A stretch of DNA of 64,000 nt, taken from NCBI RefSeq assembly GCF_024793945.1, contig NZ_JANUSD010000009.1:124001-188000 (forward strand), written 5' to 3'. Shown one piece after another: positions 25,700 through 35,621 of this stretch. A program made the translations under genes and the position numbers. This DNA comes from Emticicia fluvialis. Its GTDB lineage: Bacteria > Bacteroidota > Bacteroidia > Cytophagales > Spirosomataceae. Below the pieces are notes generated by a model. It was given only the letters and a program-made list of their open reading frames with translations, was not told the origin of the DNA and made no database searches. How positions within the stretch are numbered: position 1 is the first letter of the stretch; each line of letters starts with the position of its first letter.

Positions 25700-26755
25700 T
25701 TAACGGGTAAATCTGAAAGGTATTGAACCCACAATCATCATCGTTCTGATTGGTATTTTGAGCTGACTTTTATCTCTTGCGAATTCTACCGGAGTGCCAT
25801 AATGATGTACATCTGCCAGAAACTGTGGCGCTGTTTTTCTTACGATGTCAATAAAATCGGAGGTTAAACCCCATGTTCCTGCAAATGGAATAATATTGGC
25901 TCCGTCGGGTGCCGGAGTTGAACCTTCATAGTAGTTCCAGATTAATTGTGTTTTAAAGCCACCAGGTACCGCCGGATATGCAACCTGCACAGTGGGTGCG
26001 TAATTGTTGACCTCAATTTTTGTTTTCGGAAAAATGATGGTATTGTCCTGGTCAGGCCCTGGAACAAAAAATTCAATAAATCCACCTTTGGGTATTTTGT
26101 CGCACTGAAGGCCAATGTTTAAAATACCACCTTCAGGTGGGCCATCTATTGGGGCATCGCCTGTAAGTGTGGGTTTGGTTGCATCTACGGCAATGGTGTT
26201 TTTCCATCCGATATTAGGGTTTGAAATTATAAATTTACCCAAATCAGATACCTTTCCTATGCTATGCAAATCGGGTGGTATGTTTTGTTGCGGGCCATTT
26301 TTTGCCCAGGCAACCAGACAATAATTGTATTTTGTTGGGGGTGTCCAGCCAAAGGGAGGAATTGTACCCTGTAAGCCCAGATTATCCGTGCGTGCCGGAG
26401 CCACAAAAGATGCCCAGTTCTGGTATTCTCCGGCATACATAAATTCACGGTATTTCCAGTTCTGAGGCCACAGCATAACAGAACTATCTGCATAATACAT
26501 ATAAATAGTTGTTTTTTGTGGTACTGTTTGGGGATTGACGCCACGTACATACACCCAATTGTTCATCTCAGGTGACTGTTTATAGCCAATGGGGAGTCCT
26601 TTGTTGTAATTATCTGCATTTAAGATAGTTTTGGGGTCTGCCAATGGAGTAGGACCTGAACAAATAATATCAGGCGAATTGGTCCAACTGGTGCCTTTAG
26701 AGCCGTCAATGGTTTCGCCTACGTAATCTCTGATAAAAAATCCGTCGTAACTCAT
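25700..26755 (-). CDS. Unknown 351-residue protein, paralogue of the next upstream gene
   Basis: Function unknown. It begins MSYDGFFIRDYVGE and shares most of its N-terminal 60 residues and well over half of its length by eye with the 352-residue protein encoded at 26930-27988. Shared blocks include WTNSPDIIC, NNWVYVRGVNPQ, LWPQNW, PFGWTPP, YCLVAWA, GLQCDKIPKGGFIEFFVPGPD and the C-terminal VHHYGTPVEF followed by a short strand ending in an aromatic-basic motif. The WTPP..YCLVAWA pattern recalls Ig-like extracellular modules. It has no signal peptide or membrane segment. Positions differ mainly in the first third after residue 60. The spacing to the paralogue is 174 bases, with a hairpin between. 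Confidence 0.75.
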   Translation of the reverse strand: MSYDGFFIRDYVGETIDGSKGTSWTNSPDIICSGPTPLADPKTILNADNYNKGLPIGYKQSPEMNNWVYVRGVNPQTVPQKTTIYMYYADSSVMLWPQNWKYREFMYAGEYQNWASFVAPARTDNLGLQGTIPPFGWTPPTKYNYCLVAWAKNGPQQNIPPDLHSIGKVSDLGKFIISNPNIGWKNTIAVDATKPTLTGDAPIDGPPEGGILNIGLQCDKIPKGGFIEFFVPGPDQDNTIIFPKTKIEVNNYAPTVQVAYPAVPGGFKTQLIWNYYEGSTPAPDGANIIPFAGTWGLTSDFIDIVRKTAPQFLADVHHYGTPVEFARDKSQLKIPIRTMMIVGSIPFRFTR

Positions 26756-26870
26756 AATAAAATTGTTTTATGTAGTATCAGTTAAAAAATAAATTCACGG
26801 CAAAAGAGTAAATCACATCAAAAGAGATGGAATAAAATTTAAAACTACTGTTTACTCTTTCAATCTTTAA

Positions 26871-26917
26871 AAACCGGTCTCTTTCATTCTGAAAATCAAA
26901 AATCCTGAGACCGATTT
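26871..26917 (-). terminator. Hairpin between the two paralogues
   Basis: AAACCGGTCTC and GAGACCGATTT form a stem of seven perfect pairs plus an A-T extension, with a 25-base loop. On the minus strand it runs into five T after the 352-residue gene. It is probably a partial or full terminator or a message-processing site, giving different amounts of the two paralogues. Confidence 0.5.
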
Positions 26918-26929
26918 ATTTTTGTTTTC

Positions 26930-27988
26930 CTACCTTATCAATTTGAAAGGCACTGAGCCAATTACCATGATCGTTCTTATTTTTGTCTCTGAATTGCGAC
27001 CATTGGCTTGAAATTCTACTGGTGAGCCATAATGATGAACATCTATCAGGTGCTGGGGAGCAATTTGGCGTACCTCATCTATAAAGCTGGATGTTAAACC
27101 CCAGGTGGCCACAAAAGGTATAACGTTAGACCCTGCCGGGGCAGGCGTTGCACCCTGGTAATATTTCCAGTTCATTTGTGTTACAAAACCACCTGGCATA
27201 GACGGATAGGTAACCTGAAATGTGGGTGCGTAGTTTGGAGAGACAATCTGTGTTTTTGGAAGAATAATTGTATTGTCAGCATCCGGGCCAGGTACCGAGA
27301 ACTCAATGTAGCCATCTTTGGGCAGTTTATCGCATTGTAAACCAATACTTAATAGCCCACCTGAAGAAGGCCCGATGATAGAAGCCACTCCCTGTATAGT
27401 AGGTACGGTTGCATCTACTTCTGTGGTATTTTTCCAACCTACATTCGGGTGTGTCAGTATAAAATTAGCCATATCTGGCACACTGCCAATACTGCCCAGG
27501 TCTGGGGGTGTAAGTTGGTCATCACCATTATTAGCCCATGCAACCAGACAATAATGCGTGTTATTGCGCGGGGGTGTCCAGCCAAAGGGAGAAATTGTTC
27601 CTTGTATTCCCTGATTATCGGTGGAAGCAGGCGCATTGAGTGTTACCCAGTTTTGCTGTTTGCCTCCGTATATGATACCCGTTGACATCCAGTTCTGGGG
27701 CCAAAGGACGATGGTTGTATCTACATAATACAAAAATACTGTTGAGGTTTGCGGAACTGATTGCGGGTTAACACCCCTTACATACACCCAATTGTTGGTT
27801 AAAGGTGTCTGATTGTTAAGCTGTGGCAGCCCTTTGTTATAATAATCTGCATTGGTAATAACGCTGGGGTCTTGCAGAGGCGTGGTACCCGGGCAAATAA
27901 TATCGGGCGAGTTTGTCCAGCTTGTGCCTTTAGGGCCATCTATTGTTTCGCCAACATAGTCTCTGATAAAAAATCCGTCGTAGCTCAT
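26930..27988 (-). CDS. Unknown 352-residue protein, paralogue of the next downstream gene
   Basis: Function unknown. It carries the same blocks as its neighbour (MSYDGFFIRDYVGETIDG, WTNSPDIIC, NNWVYVRGVNPQ, PFGWTPP, YCLVAWA, GLQCDKLPKDGYIEF, VHHYGSPVEF). Repeated predicted beta strands and several Pro-Gly turns suggest two or three beta-sandwich modules. It lies 34 bases downstream of the beta-propeller gene and is likely part of the same transcript. No signal peptide is present. Confidence 0.75.
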   Translation of the reverse strand: MSYDGFFIRDYVGETIDGPKGTSWTNSPDIICPGTTPLQDPSVITNADYYNKGLPQLNNQTPLTNNWVYVRGVNPQSVPQTSTVFLYYVDTTIVLWPQNWMSTGIIYGGKQQNWVTLNAPASTDNQGIQGTISPFGWTPPRNNTHYCLVAWANNGDDQLTPPDLGSIGSVPDMANFILTHPNVGWKNTTEVDATVPTIQGVASIIGPSSGGLLSIGLQCDKLPKDGYIEFSVPGPDADNTIILPKTQIVSPNYAPTFQVTYPSMPGGFVTQMNWKYYQGATPAPAGSNVIPFVATWGLTSSFIDEVRQIAPQHLIDVHHYGSPVEFQANGRNSETKIRTIMVIGSVPFKLIR

Positions 27989-28022
27989 GTTTATGTAATT
28001 TTAAGGTGATTGATTAACTTTT

Positions 28023-31000
28023 TTAGCTAATTTGATTTATTACTGCCAGGTTATTGCTATTGAATCCTGTCAGGTAAATAGATGACCCATTTGGAAAAAT
28101 GGCTATTCCGGTAGGATACTGTAGATTTTGCTGCCAGGTAAGTGTCTGGATAATACGTAAAGTGGTAGTACTGATAATTCGGACACCTGCCGTATTAGCA
28201 TCTGTAACAAACAACCGGGTACTATCAGGAGAAACTACCGCCTGCTGAAAATTGGTTAGTATTGCATAAGAAGATGGCATTTGGGTTTCTATTGACGTAA
28301 GGTCGCTAATATTTACACTTGCAATAGAGGTTTTCATGTTCTGCTGCATAACCACGTATAGCTTACTGTTGTCTGGCGACACAGCCATTGTCTTTGTAAG
28401 AATAGATAGGCTTATCTGGGTAGTTGATAATTGATAAACATGGTTTGAATCTTGAATCAATGTCCAGATTTTCTTGTCTAAAGAACTGAGAACAAAAGCG
28501 TGTGTGCCATCAGGTGTGTTCTGCAATAGAACACTATTTGATGTTGATACATTTTTAAATACAAATACATCTGTATTTACATTGTATGTCGCATTTTTTT
28601 CGTCACAGGTAAAAGCAATAAAACTGTAATTGCCAGCAGAATCTTTAACAACCGTATAAAGATTTTTACCATCGGCAGACATACTCAACTCAACGGGATA
28701 TCTGCTTACATCACCTTCTCCGGCAGGAATAGATATCGAACCTGTTACATTGAAGGTTCCGGTTTCCATGATTTTTATTTCTGTACTTGACTTCTCAATT
28801 ACATACATCAGGCCAACTGAAGCAACCGGAGAAACCACACAATCAACGATTGAGTCGTCTTCAAGGCGTGTGGATATTGCGCCTGAGGCGGTTTCATAAA
28901 TATACAGGCCCTTTGTAAAATCAGGTTTGTTGCTAATAAAAAGCACATTATGCCATGCTACCAGTTTTTTGCCATCGGCGGTGGCTATTACATTGGTTGG
29001 TTGTTTACCTATATCTACCGGAGTGCTACGTAATTGATAATTTATCAGATTAAATGTAGTAACACTTTTATCAGAGTTGGCAATGTAGGCCGCTGTGTTG
29101 TCATAAGCCATTGAAATAGCAAGCGGATTAGGACCTGTCTTGATAGACGCATCAATTACGCTGCAACTTCCGGTTCCTTTACTACAGCTGATAAGCGAGG
29201 CATTGCCAGATGAATAATTAATAACAAAGGCATAGGCTCTGTCTGTTGTAGTTACAATCCGTATTGGAGAGGTGTTTACAGATAGAGACTGTCTGGGCGA
29301 GGTGCCGTCGTCATCATAATCAACAACCATTACCTGATTGGTAGCATAGCAGGCAACAAGCAGAGTTTTGCCGTTTTCGTCGGCCACTGCCACATCAACA
29401 GGGTTCTGCGGCAGGTTGCTAATGCTCCGGCTATACATAAATGCATCATTTACCGAGCTATAAGCCATTACACAAATACTGTTGTCGCCTTTAATAGCCA
29501 CATACACGTTTGTGCCTGAAGGGTCTACTGCAATACCCATCGGTGACTGATAAGTTTGAATGGTCTGTTTTATTGAGAACTGGTCGGCGCCTTTGTTTTC
29601 AATCACTATAAAATTGCCTTTACCTTCAAGATCTGTTGTTACAAAGATGTATTTGTCGTCGCCAGATATGGCAATGCGTGCCGGGGTTCCGGCTATTTTG
29701 ATAGATGACAACTTTGAAAACGAGTAATTTCCGGTTGATGGGTCTCTCAATATTTTAATAATGTTTACAGCACCAGCCTTGTTATTCAATACAAAGAGAT
29801 AAGAACCACTGTGAGCGAAAACCTGATCAATGGGGGTTCCATCAGTGCTTAATGCGGTTGCATTCTCAGTATAATCGAGAGAATTAAGAAAATGAACTTT
29901 TTTATTGTCAATGTCTAATGCAGCAAGAAACTCAGCAGAAGGTGAAGCGACCACAGAGCTGGATTTGAATGACAGCGAATCAGACTGCGGGTTTACTTTG
30001 AATGACTGAATAAGCACATTTCTTAACAAAGTATAGGGGTTTTCTTCATTCTGAGGAATCAACGACCACATACCCGGCGTGGTTATACTTTTGATTTGTG
30101 TACTGGTTTTAGGCACACTCTCTTTGCTGCCAGTTACGTCATTTACCAGCATTACCGAATCATTGGTATCTACGTCCCAAAAAAACTTGGCGTCATGCGG
30201 GTAATTGTTGTAATAGATATTTTTAGGAGTAACTTTAAACGAGTTAATGACAGGCAGCACATCGGCAGTGGTGGTTTTTGTTGCCTGATTGGCCGTAGTG
30301 GCCGCACCATTAGCTACCAAGGTAATGACGGTAGACTTTTTGAGGGTTGCCTTAAAACTGTTTTTATTGGTTACATCCTGATAAAACGGCATCAGCATTA
30401 AAGACTGGTAATCTTTTGCATTCCACGAAATAGTAACACTGGCTTCTCCATTTTTGATAACTGACGGATTGGGTGTTATTGTCAGATTATTAATGACCAC
30501 ATGAGGTATTTTGGTGAGTGTCATGTAGTAAGAGCCATCGTTAAAACCAGGTACATTCTGATATTGTACATACATGAGCGTTGAACCCGGTTGAAAACTG
30601 GTCATAATTTCAGTTATATAAAAAGAAACTATGGCTCCGGCTCCTGTACCTACAATTTCAGCGTTTACTGGTGGCTGCAAAATCCAGCATGGGTTCTGGG
30701 CATCCGTATTGGGTGTTACGCTCCAGCCTGAGGCATTTTCGCCCTGGGCTACCACAATGTTATCGCGCGCCGATTGGGGCGTTGTCAGGGCGCCATAGCC
30801 TGGTGCCGATGGTGCATATACGAAACTAACCGTAAAAGTAGTTTTTGGCCCTGCTTTAACCACTACCGGATTAGACCCCGGCTTAAAGGCAAATGTAATG
30901 CTGTTATCTACCTGTGGATAATCCCGAACTGTATTGACTATTATGGGAGGGGTAGTGAGTATGCAATCAATGGCATTGTGCAAGTCTTTTTTGTCTTCAG

Positions 31001-31496
31001 GGGCGGCCTGCAAAAGCACTTTAAAGAAAGAAAGCTGCGCCAAATTGCCAATCGTAATAGGGCTGACCCTGTAATATGAAACAGATAAGTTAACGTTGGG
31101 CGATGAGGGGGGTGTTGGCAAAACCAGATTTTCTATTTTGATTTCTACCGTATCTGAACCCTGATTCAGGGTAATATCTTTCGTTGGTACCAGACCAATA
31201 ATGCTGTTCGGATAAAGGGCGTAGTCCCAATCGGTAGAAGAACAAACAATTTTGCTAAAATCGGCCTCAGGAATCTGCAAAGTGCTCAGGTCCAGATACA
31301 GTATAGAACCTGTGGCCGTTGGAGCGTCTGTAGGCGGTACTAACTGACCCGAACTGAAAACGGTGTTATCTTTATTGGTTTTAACTCTGAAAACCAACTT
31401 GTTTACTGTGGGGTCTGTAGTTACATAAATGGTGTTATCCTGCCCCGGATTACTTAGGGAGAAAGACAACTGCGGAAATGTCTGAGTGTCTTGCAT
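28023..31496 (-). CDS. 1157-residue Ig-like and beta-propeller protein
   Basis: Function unknown. Residues about 1-320 are beta-rich and include SVSYYRVSPITIGNLAQLSFFKVLL. About 340-490 contain two Ig-like modules (ITPNPSVIKNGEASVTISWNA, then INSFKVTPKNIYYNNYPHDA). From about 500 to the end the chain is made of YVTN-like propeller blades: GIAVDPSGTNVYVAIKGDNS, PVDVAVADENGKTLLVACYATNQVMVVDYD, AISMAYDNTAAYIANSDKSVT, QAVVSPDSTRLFVTDANTAGV and GIAIFPNGSSIYLTGFNSN. There are enough blades for about two propellers. Such repeats are usually extracellular, yet no signal peptide is present at MQDTQTFPQLSFSL. It is followed 34 bases later by the paralogue pair. The propeller call is firm; the role is not known. 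Confidence 0.75.
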   Translation of the reverse strand: MQDTQTFPQLSFSLSNPGQDNTIYVTTDPTVNKLVFRVKTNKDNTVFSSGQLVPPTDAPTATGSILYLDLSTLQIPEADFSKIVCSSTDWDYALYPNSIIGLVPTKDITLNQGSDTVEIKIENLVLPTPPSSPNVNLSVSYYRVSPITIGNLAQLSFFKVLLQAAPEDKKDLHNAIDCILTTPPIIVNTVRDYPQVDNSITFAFKPGSNPVVVKAGPKTTFTVSFVYAPSAPGYGALTTPQSARDNIVVAQGENASGWSVTPNTDAQNPCWILQPPVNAEIVGTGAGAIVSFYITEIMTSFQPGSTLMYVQYQNVPGFNDGSYYMTLTKIPHVVINNLTITPNPSVIKNGEASVTISWNAKDYQSLMLMPFYQDVTNKNSFKATLKKSTVITLVANGAATTANQATKTTTADVLPVINSFKVTPKNIYYNNYPHDAKFFWDVDTNDSVMLVNDVTGSKESVPKTSTQIKSITTPGMWSLIPQNEENPYTLLRNVLIQSFKVNPQSDSLSFKSSSVVASPSAEFLAALDIDNKKVHFLNSLDYTENATALSTDGTPIDQVFAHSGSYLFVLNNKAGAVNIIKILRDPSTGNYSFSKLSSIKIAGTPARIAISGDDKYIFVTTDLEGKGNFIVIENKGADQFSIKQTIQTYQSPMGIAVDPSGTNVYVAIKGDNSICVMAYSSVNDAFMYSRSISNLPQNPVDVAVADENGKTLLVACYATNQVMVVDYDDDGTSPRQSLSVNTSPIRIVTTTDRAYAFVINYSSGNASLISCSKGTGSCSVIDASIKTGPNPLAISMAYDNTAAYIANSDKSVTTFNLINYQLRSTPVDIGKQPTNVIATADGKKLVAWHNVLFISNKPDFTKGLYIYETASGAISTRLEDDSIVDCVVSPVASVGLMYVIEKSSTEIKIMETGTFNVTGSISIPAGEGDVSRYPVELSMSADGKNLYTVVKDSAGNYSFIAFTCDEKNATYNVNTDVFVFKNVSTSNSVLLQNTPDGTHAFVLSSLDKKIWTLIQDSNHVYQLSTTQISLSILTKTMAVSPDNSKLYVVMQQNMKTSIASVNISDLTSIETQMPSSYAILTNFQQAVVSPDSTRLFVTDANTAGVRIISTTTLRIIQTLTWQQNLQYPTGIAIFPNGSSIYLTGFNSNNLAVINQIS

Positions 31497-31561
31497 AGTT
31501 GTTTTGTTTTAAATTGTTAATTGAAAGAATAGTGATAAATAATAGATTTATTTTGCTAAGC

Positions 31562-34500
31562 TCAGCTAAGTGTAATTAGCACTGCATCCAGGCCATCGTT
31601 TACACCGGTAACGTTCAGGTACTCAAAGTACATTTGTACCTGACCTGTCTGATTGGTGGTTTTAACATTGCTGAGTGTTATTTTAAATGCTTCTTTAGGG
31701 TTTAAAACCAGCTCTACTGTTGGGTTGGCCACCCAGAAATTTCCGTAACGTGTGTCGTTCAGAAGCCGGAATGACCAGCCCTCAGCTGAAAACTGTATAT
31801 CCGGAACATCTTTCTGGCTAACGAGCTGGCCCAAATGTATGTAAATGGCAGATGCTACATTTTTTGGTAAAGACGCAGGTTTAAAAATAATTTCGAGGGG
31901 TTTCCGGTTACTGACAGACATGTAAAACGTATTAACGGCATTGGCAATGCCCAAAGGCTGGCCATTGTCATTCAGTAATTCAAAGTGCAGCAACTCCGGC
32001 GTAAGTTTCAGCCATCCTTCTCTAATGGTCTGCGGGGTATACGCTGCAATGGCCTCACCGCCCACATAACTAATTTCGGGTGTTACTTCCCACACAGGTT
32101 TTTCTTCAAATACGGCTTCTTCCACCCACGACCACTGGTAACTTTCCTCTTCAGGTACCGGCATATTGAAACCTGTAACGCCCTTAAGAACCGGAGTTGT
32201 TAAAAAGGTCATTTCCAGAACATTGAGGGTATCTGAATACAGGTTTGATGGTATATCTATTACCTTCGTTGGTAAAATACCCATAGTTGCATGTACCACT
32301 GCGCGGGGGTCAAACAGCATGAGCACGTAACGGGCATCGGCAGATACATCATACGGTACGGGGGAGTCTGGCCCTGGTGATGCCTTTAGCGTAATAGTAT
32401 CTTCAACCGGCTTTATAACACCGCTGGTTCCGGTAGATGCTGCGCCTTCCGTATAAAAAGTTGAAAAGTTAAAAGAGTCTGCCGTATCAAGAAAATATCC
32501 AATCAATCCGTCATTTAACTGGTTCAGGTCGCCTAGAATGACAGGAAACCTGACATCCGTAAACTGGTTATCGGTACGGTACTCACCACTGGTAAGGGTG
32601 GCCCAGCTTTGATTCAGAACCGGGCTGCTGTTTAGTTCCAGGCGGAGCATGGCTTCACCAAGTGCAATGGGTCTGCCAATCAGTACGGCCAGGTCAGCAC
32701 TTTGTGCATAATTGCTGGGGTCTATAAAATTATGCATGTTATCAACGGCCTTCCAGAAATTTGAGAAAAACTCCGGCCCGTTGTTATATAGCGCCACCGC
32801 GAAATCGCGAAGATTAGGATTCTGCAAGGCAAAAACCTGCTCAATTGACTGGTTAATGGTGGCATTATTACCGGGAGCCGACTGCCAGGCCATGGCCGTC
32901 TGGTTTCCGTTCATACCGAGTGTACCCATTGAACGGCCCTGCTGGTCATAAATAAACAAGCTGCCATTGAGATGGTTGGGGAGTATCCAACCGCAAATAG
33001 GAGTAGTGGCCGGATGCGCATTCATTTCCTGAATCTGATTTCCGATAGCCGACATCCACCTGAAAAGCAATCTGGACGGTTGCGCCAGAGCCGGTGGCAT
33101 ATACACTACATTGGGCACTACCTGTGTCTTATAAATAGTTGTGAGCTGCTCTGATGTAATACTTCTGGTAATGTTTACTGGTCTTTTCTGCCCGAAAACA
33201 TCTACCAGGCTGAAGCTGAATTCAAAGAAACCAGCCCTGACAGGATTATAACTGCCATTAGGAACAGGCGATACAGCATTGGCTTTGCCTGCTATTTGTG
33301 CAACGGCCTGCGTAATAGAGTAATATGGGTTTTGAGGCGTTACATTAATATTGAGCTGCATACTTTGCTGCATCATGCCCAGCAGGCTATTAAAACCACT
33401 GAAAGCATTAGAGGCATAGATGCCTGTTTGCAAGGCATCGGCAATTTGCTGCAAGGTCTGGTTAGGGTAAACTTCCAGATATTGTTCAAGCTGTTCATAA
33501 AAAGTCTCTGCGGCGCTGGTACTTATAATGGCCGAGCTACGGTATTGCTGAGCAGTAGAAAAATCAATAGTTGCAGGGTTTACAGCACCTTTATACACCA
33601 CACTGCCGCCATTGTTTTGCGCAATGGTATAATTGACAGTAAAAAGGTCGGTTGTGTAATTGTAGAGCTGCCCGTTGCGTTCGGTAACTTCTAAAGGGGC
33701 AAACTTGACACTCCATTCAGTAAAAACAGGAAACCACGGGTTGCTATGCCACCAGTACACTTCAAGGGCAGAAGGTACAACCCCGCTAAACGTGTAAACC
33801 TGCTGAGGCTGCCCATTTAAAGCCATATTGAGTGCTGCCTCCAGATTACTTGCCGGAACACCCGTAATACCCGAAACCAGATTGGTATTCAACAAAAGCG
33901 ATTCGAGCAATAAACTATTGGTGGCAGCAGGATACGGCAGGTTGTTAGGCGAGGGCAAACCTGCACTGAAGAACTGGCCGGCTGTAACTGTAATGTTGTT
34001 TACCACAATGGCACTTATGATTTGCGCAACTGTGCGGCATTTCAGATAACCAGAATCGTCATAATTAGCTACAATTGACTTAGCCCGCACGGCGTTTGTC
34101 ATATTGGTAGGAATAACAAGCATAACAGGTTCATTAGGCTGCCAGTAGCGTGCAGGCGAGGTTTCCTTCAGCTGCAAGGTGTTATCAATGGTAGATATTA
34201 ACTGATTAACGTAGGCCGTTTGCTTGTTTAATTGAGTAGCCAGCTGATTACTAGTTGCCTGTATAGACGGCCAGGTATTGCCTATGCTGTTATAAATGAG
34301 CTGAAAAAGGGTATTTTGCAGGTTAGCATCTTTGGTGTTAACCATACGGTACCAGTCAGCAAATAACTGCCATTGAAAACCCAGCGTGTAACGCTCATAG
34401 AAATCAACCTGCTGCTGATAAACATTCAGGGTATCTAATGCCTCGGCCAATGGCAAAGGAAATGCTACATCAGGCTCATCGGGTGAATCTTTGGCCGGGC

Positions 34501-35611
34501 GCGTTATCTGATAAACGGTGCCTGTGCTGATACTGGCAAATGTTTTCTGGTGTAGCACTTCGTTCAGCTGGGCAAGCTGGTCGGTCTTTAATTGCATAAA
34601 TTCGCTCAGCAAGCCATTCTGGAAAGCATTCAGCAGGGTTTCAAAAAATGGTGTATCGGGGTGCAGCAGGTCTTTGAAATAAGCAGCAAAACACTCAGGC
34701 GGCGTATTTCCGATTGTTAAAACCGCATCGACAGGCTTCTGATTGGGCTGGTCTACAACGTACTTCTGATATGGTGTATATGATATACTCTGGATGATGC
34801 CACTATATAACGAGTAAGTGGAAGTTTCATCAGGGCCATCGTACGTCCAGTTATAATCATTATTTATTTGTTCACGGGTTTTACCGTCACGCAGCGGGTC
34901 GTTGATAGTGTTGCTAAACCAGCCGGTTACTTCATACATGAGGTCAACGGGTGGGTCATTAGGGCCTATTTTTAAATCAGACAGGGTGTCCTGGAAACCA
35001 AACAAGCTACGGCTGTTGGGATAAAAAGCTGCAAATGAGGAGTCGCCGCTTGAAACGGCCGACAAATCCTGCCCGGTGAGTTCTCTGAAATAACTATTAT
35101 TGGCGGGGTCTGCCCACTGGCTGTCAAAAACTTTATACATCCCTACATATTTATAGTCCAGGTCGGTAGGGTTGATTTTTTTTACTGGCAGGGTTACTGC
35201 CAACTGCCCGGTAGGAAGTGTATTGCTCAGGGAGTCGCTCTGAATTATCCATGAGCTGCGAACGGGCCCGTTTTTGGTAATAAGTAAACGGCTGATAAGC
35301 CATCTGTTTGGCACCGCTCCGAACAAAAGGCTGCCCGATTGACTGTTGCCTCCCTGAGTAAGCGCTTCGGGCAGGTTCCAGTGCAGGTGTATACCAGTTG
35401 TTAACTGCTGCCACGGAGCAGCAGACAGCGCTCTTACCACATTGGTGCCAACATAGGCGTTATTATTGCCCGACTGGTTGGTAAAAACTGTGGTTGCGCC
35501 TGCAAATGTACTGGTACCTGATTTATCGTTCTGGTCAATTATACCCACACAAAGCGCGGCTATATCTACCGGAACAACCAATCCTGAATCAATTGTATCT
35601 TTTGTTTGCAT
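31562..35611 (-). CDS. 1349-residue protein of unknown family
   Basis: No family recognised. From ATG 35611 the chain starts QTKDTIDSGLVVPVDIAALCVG. Next come QLTTGIHLHWNLPEALTQGG, RWLISRLLITKNG, a mainly helical centre (about 330-500, with LDTLNVYQQQVDFYERYTL and QLATQLNKQTAYVNQLIS), and SPARYWQPNEPVMLVIPTN. A long beta-rich C-terminal half contains SDARYVLMLFDPRAVVHATMG and YQWSWVEEAVFEEKPVW. No signal peptide or membrane segment. An in-frame TTG upstream (35641) would overlap the 741-residue gene; with the ATG the gap is 10 bases. The tight spacing to that gene argues that the two proteins work together. Confidence 0.7.
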   Translation of the reverse strand: MQTKDTIDSGLVVPVDIAALCVGIIDQNDKSGTSTFAGATTVFTNQSGNNNAYVGTNVVRALSAAPWQQLTTGIHLHWNLPEALTQGGNSQSGSLLFGAVPNRWLISRLLITKNGPVRSSWIIQSDSLSNTLPTGQLAVTLPVKKINPTDLDYKYVGMYKVFDSQWADPANNSYFRELTGQDLSAVSSGDSSFAAFYPNSRSLFGFQDTLSDLKIGPNDPPVDLMYEVTGWFSNTINDPLRDGKTREQINNDYNWTYDGPDETSTYSLYSGIIQSISYTPYQKYVVDQPNQKPVDAVLTIGNTPPECFAAYFKDLLHPDTPFFETLLNAFQNGLLSEFMQLKTDQLAQLNEVLHQKTFASISTGTVYQITRPAKDSPDEPDVAFPLPLAEALDTLNVYQQQVDFYERYTLGFQWQLFADWYRMVNTKDANLQNTLFQLIYNSIGNTWPSIQATSNQLATQLNKQTAYVNQLISTIDNTLQLKETSPARYWQPNEPVMLVIPTNMTNAVRAKSIVANYDDSGYLKCRTVAQIISAIVVNNITVTAGQFFSAGLPSPNNLPYPAATNSLLLESLLLNTNLVSGITGVPASNLEAALNMALNGQPQQVYTFSGVVPSALEVYWWHSNPWFPVFTEWSVKFAPLEVTERNGQLYNYTTDLFTVNYTIAQNNGGSVVYKGAVNPATIDFSTAQQYRSSAIISTSAAETFYEQLEQYLEVYPNQTLQQIADALQTGIYASNAFSGFNSLLGMMQQSMQLNINVTPQNPYYSITQAVAQIAGKANAVSPVPNGSYNPVRAGFFEFSFSLVDVFGQKRPVNITRSITSEQLTTIYKTQVVPNVVYMPPALAQPSRLLFRWMSAIGNQIQEMNAHPATTPICGWILPNHLNGSLFIYDQQGRSMGTLGMNGNQTAMAWQSAPGNNATINQSIEQVFALQNPNLRDFAVALYNNGPEFFSNFWKAVDNMHNFIDPSNYAQSADLAVLIGRPIALGEAMLRLELNSSPVLNQSWATLTSGEYRTDNQFTDVRFPVILGDLNQLNDGLIGYFLDTADSFNFSTFYTEGAASTGTSGVIKPVEDTITLKASPGPDSPVPYDVSADARYVLMLFDPRAVVHATMGILPTKVIDIPSNLYSDTLNVLEMTFLTTPVLKGVTGFNMPVPEEESYQWSWVEEAVFEEKPVWEVTPEISYVGGEAIAAYTPQTIREGWLKLTPELLHFELLNDNGQPLGIANAVNTFYMSVSNRKPLEIIFKPASLPKNVASAIYIHLGQLVSQKDVPDIQFSAEGWSFRLLNDTRYGNFWVANPTVELVLNPKEAFKITLSNVKTTNQTGQVQMYFEYLNVTGVNDGLDAVLITLS

Positions 35612-35621
35612 TTCCGCGTCA

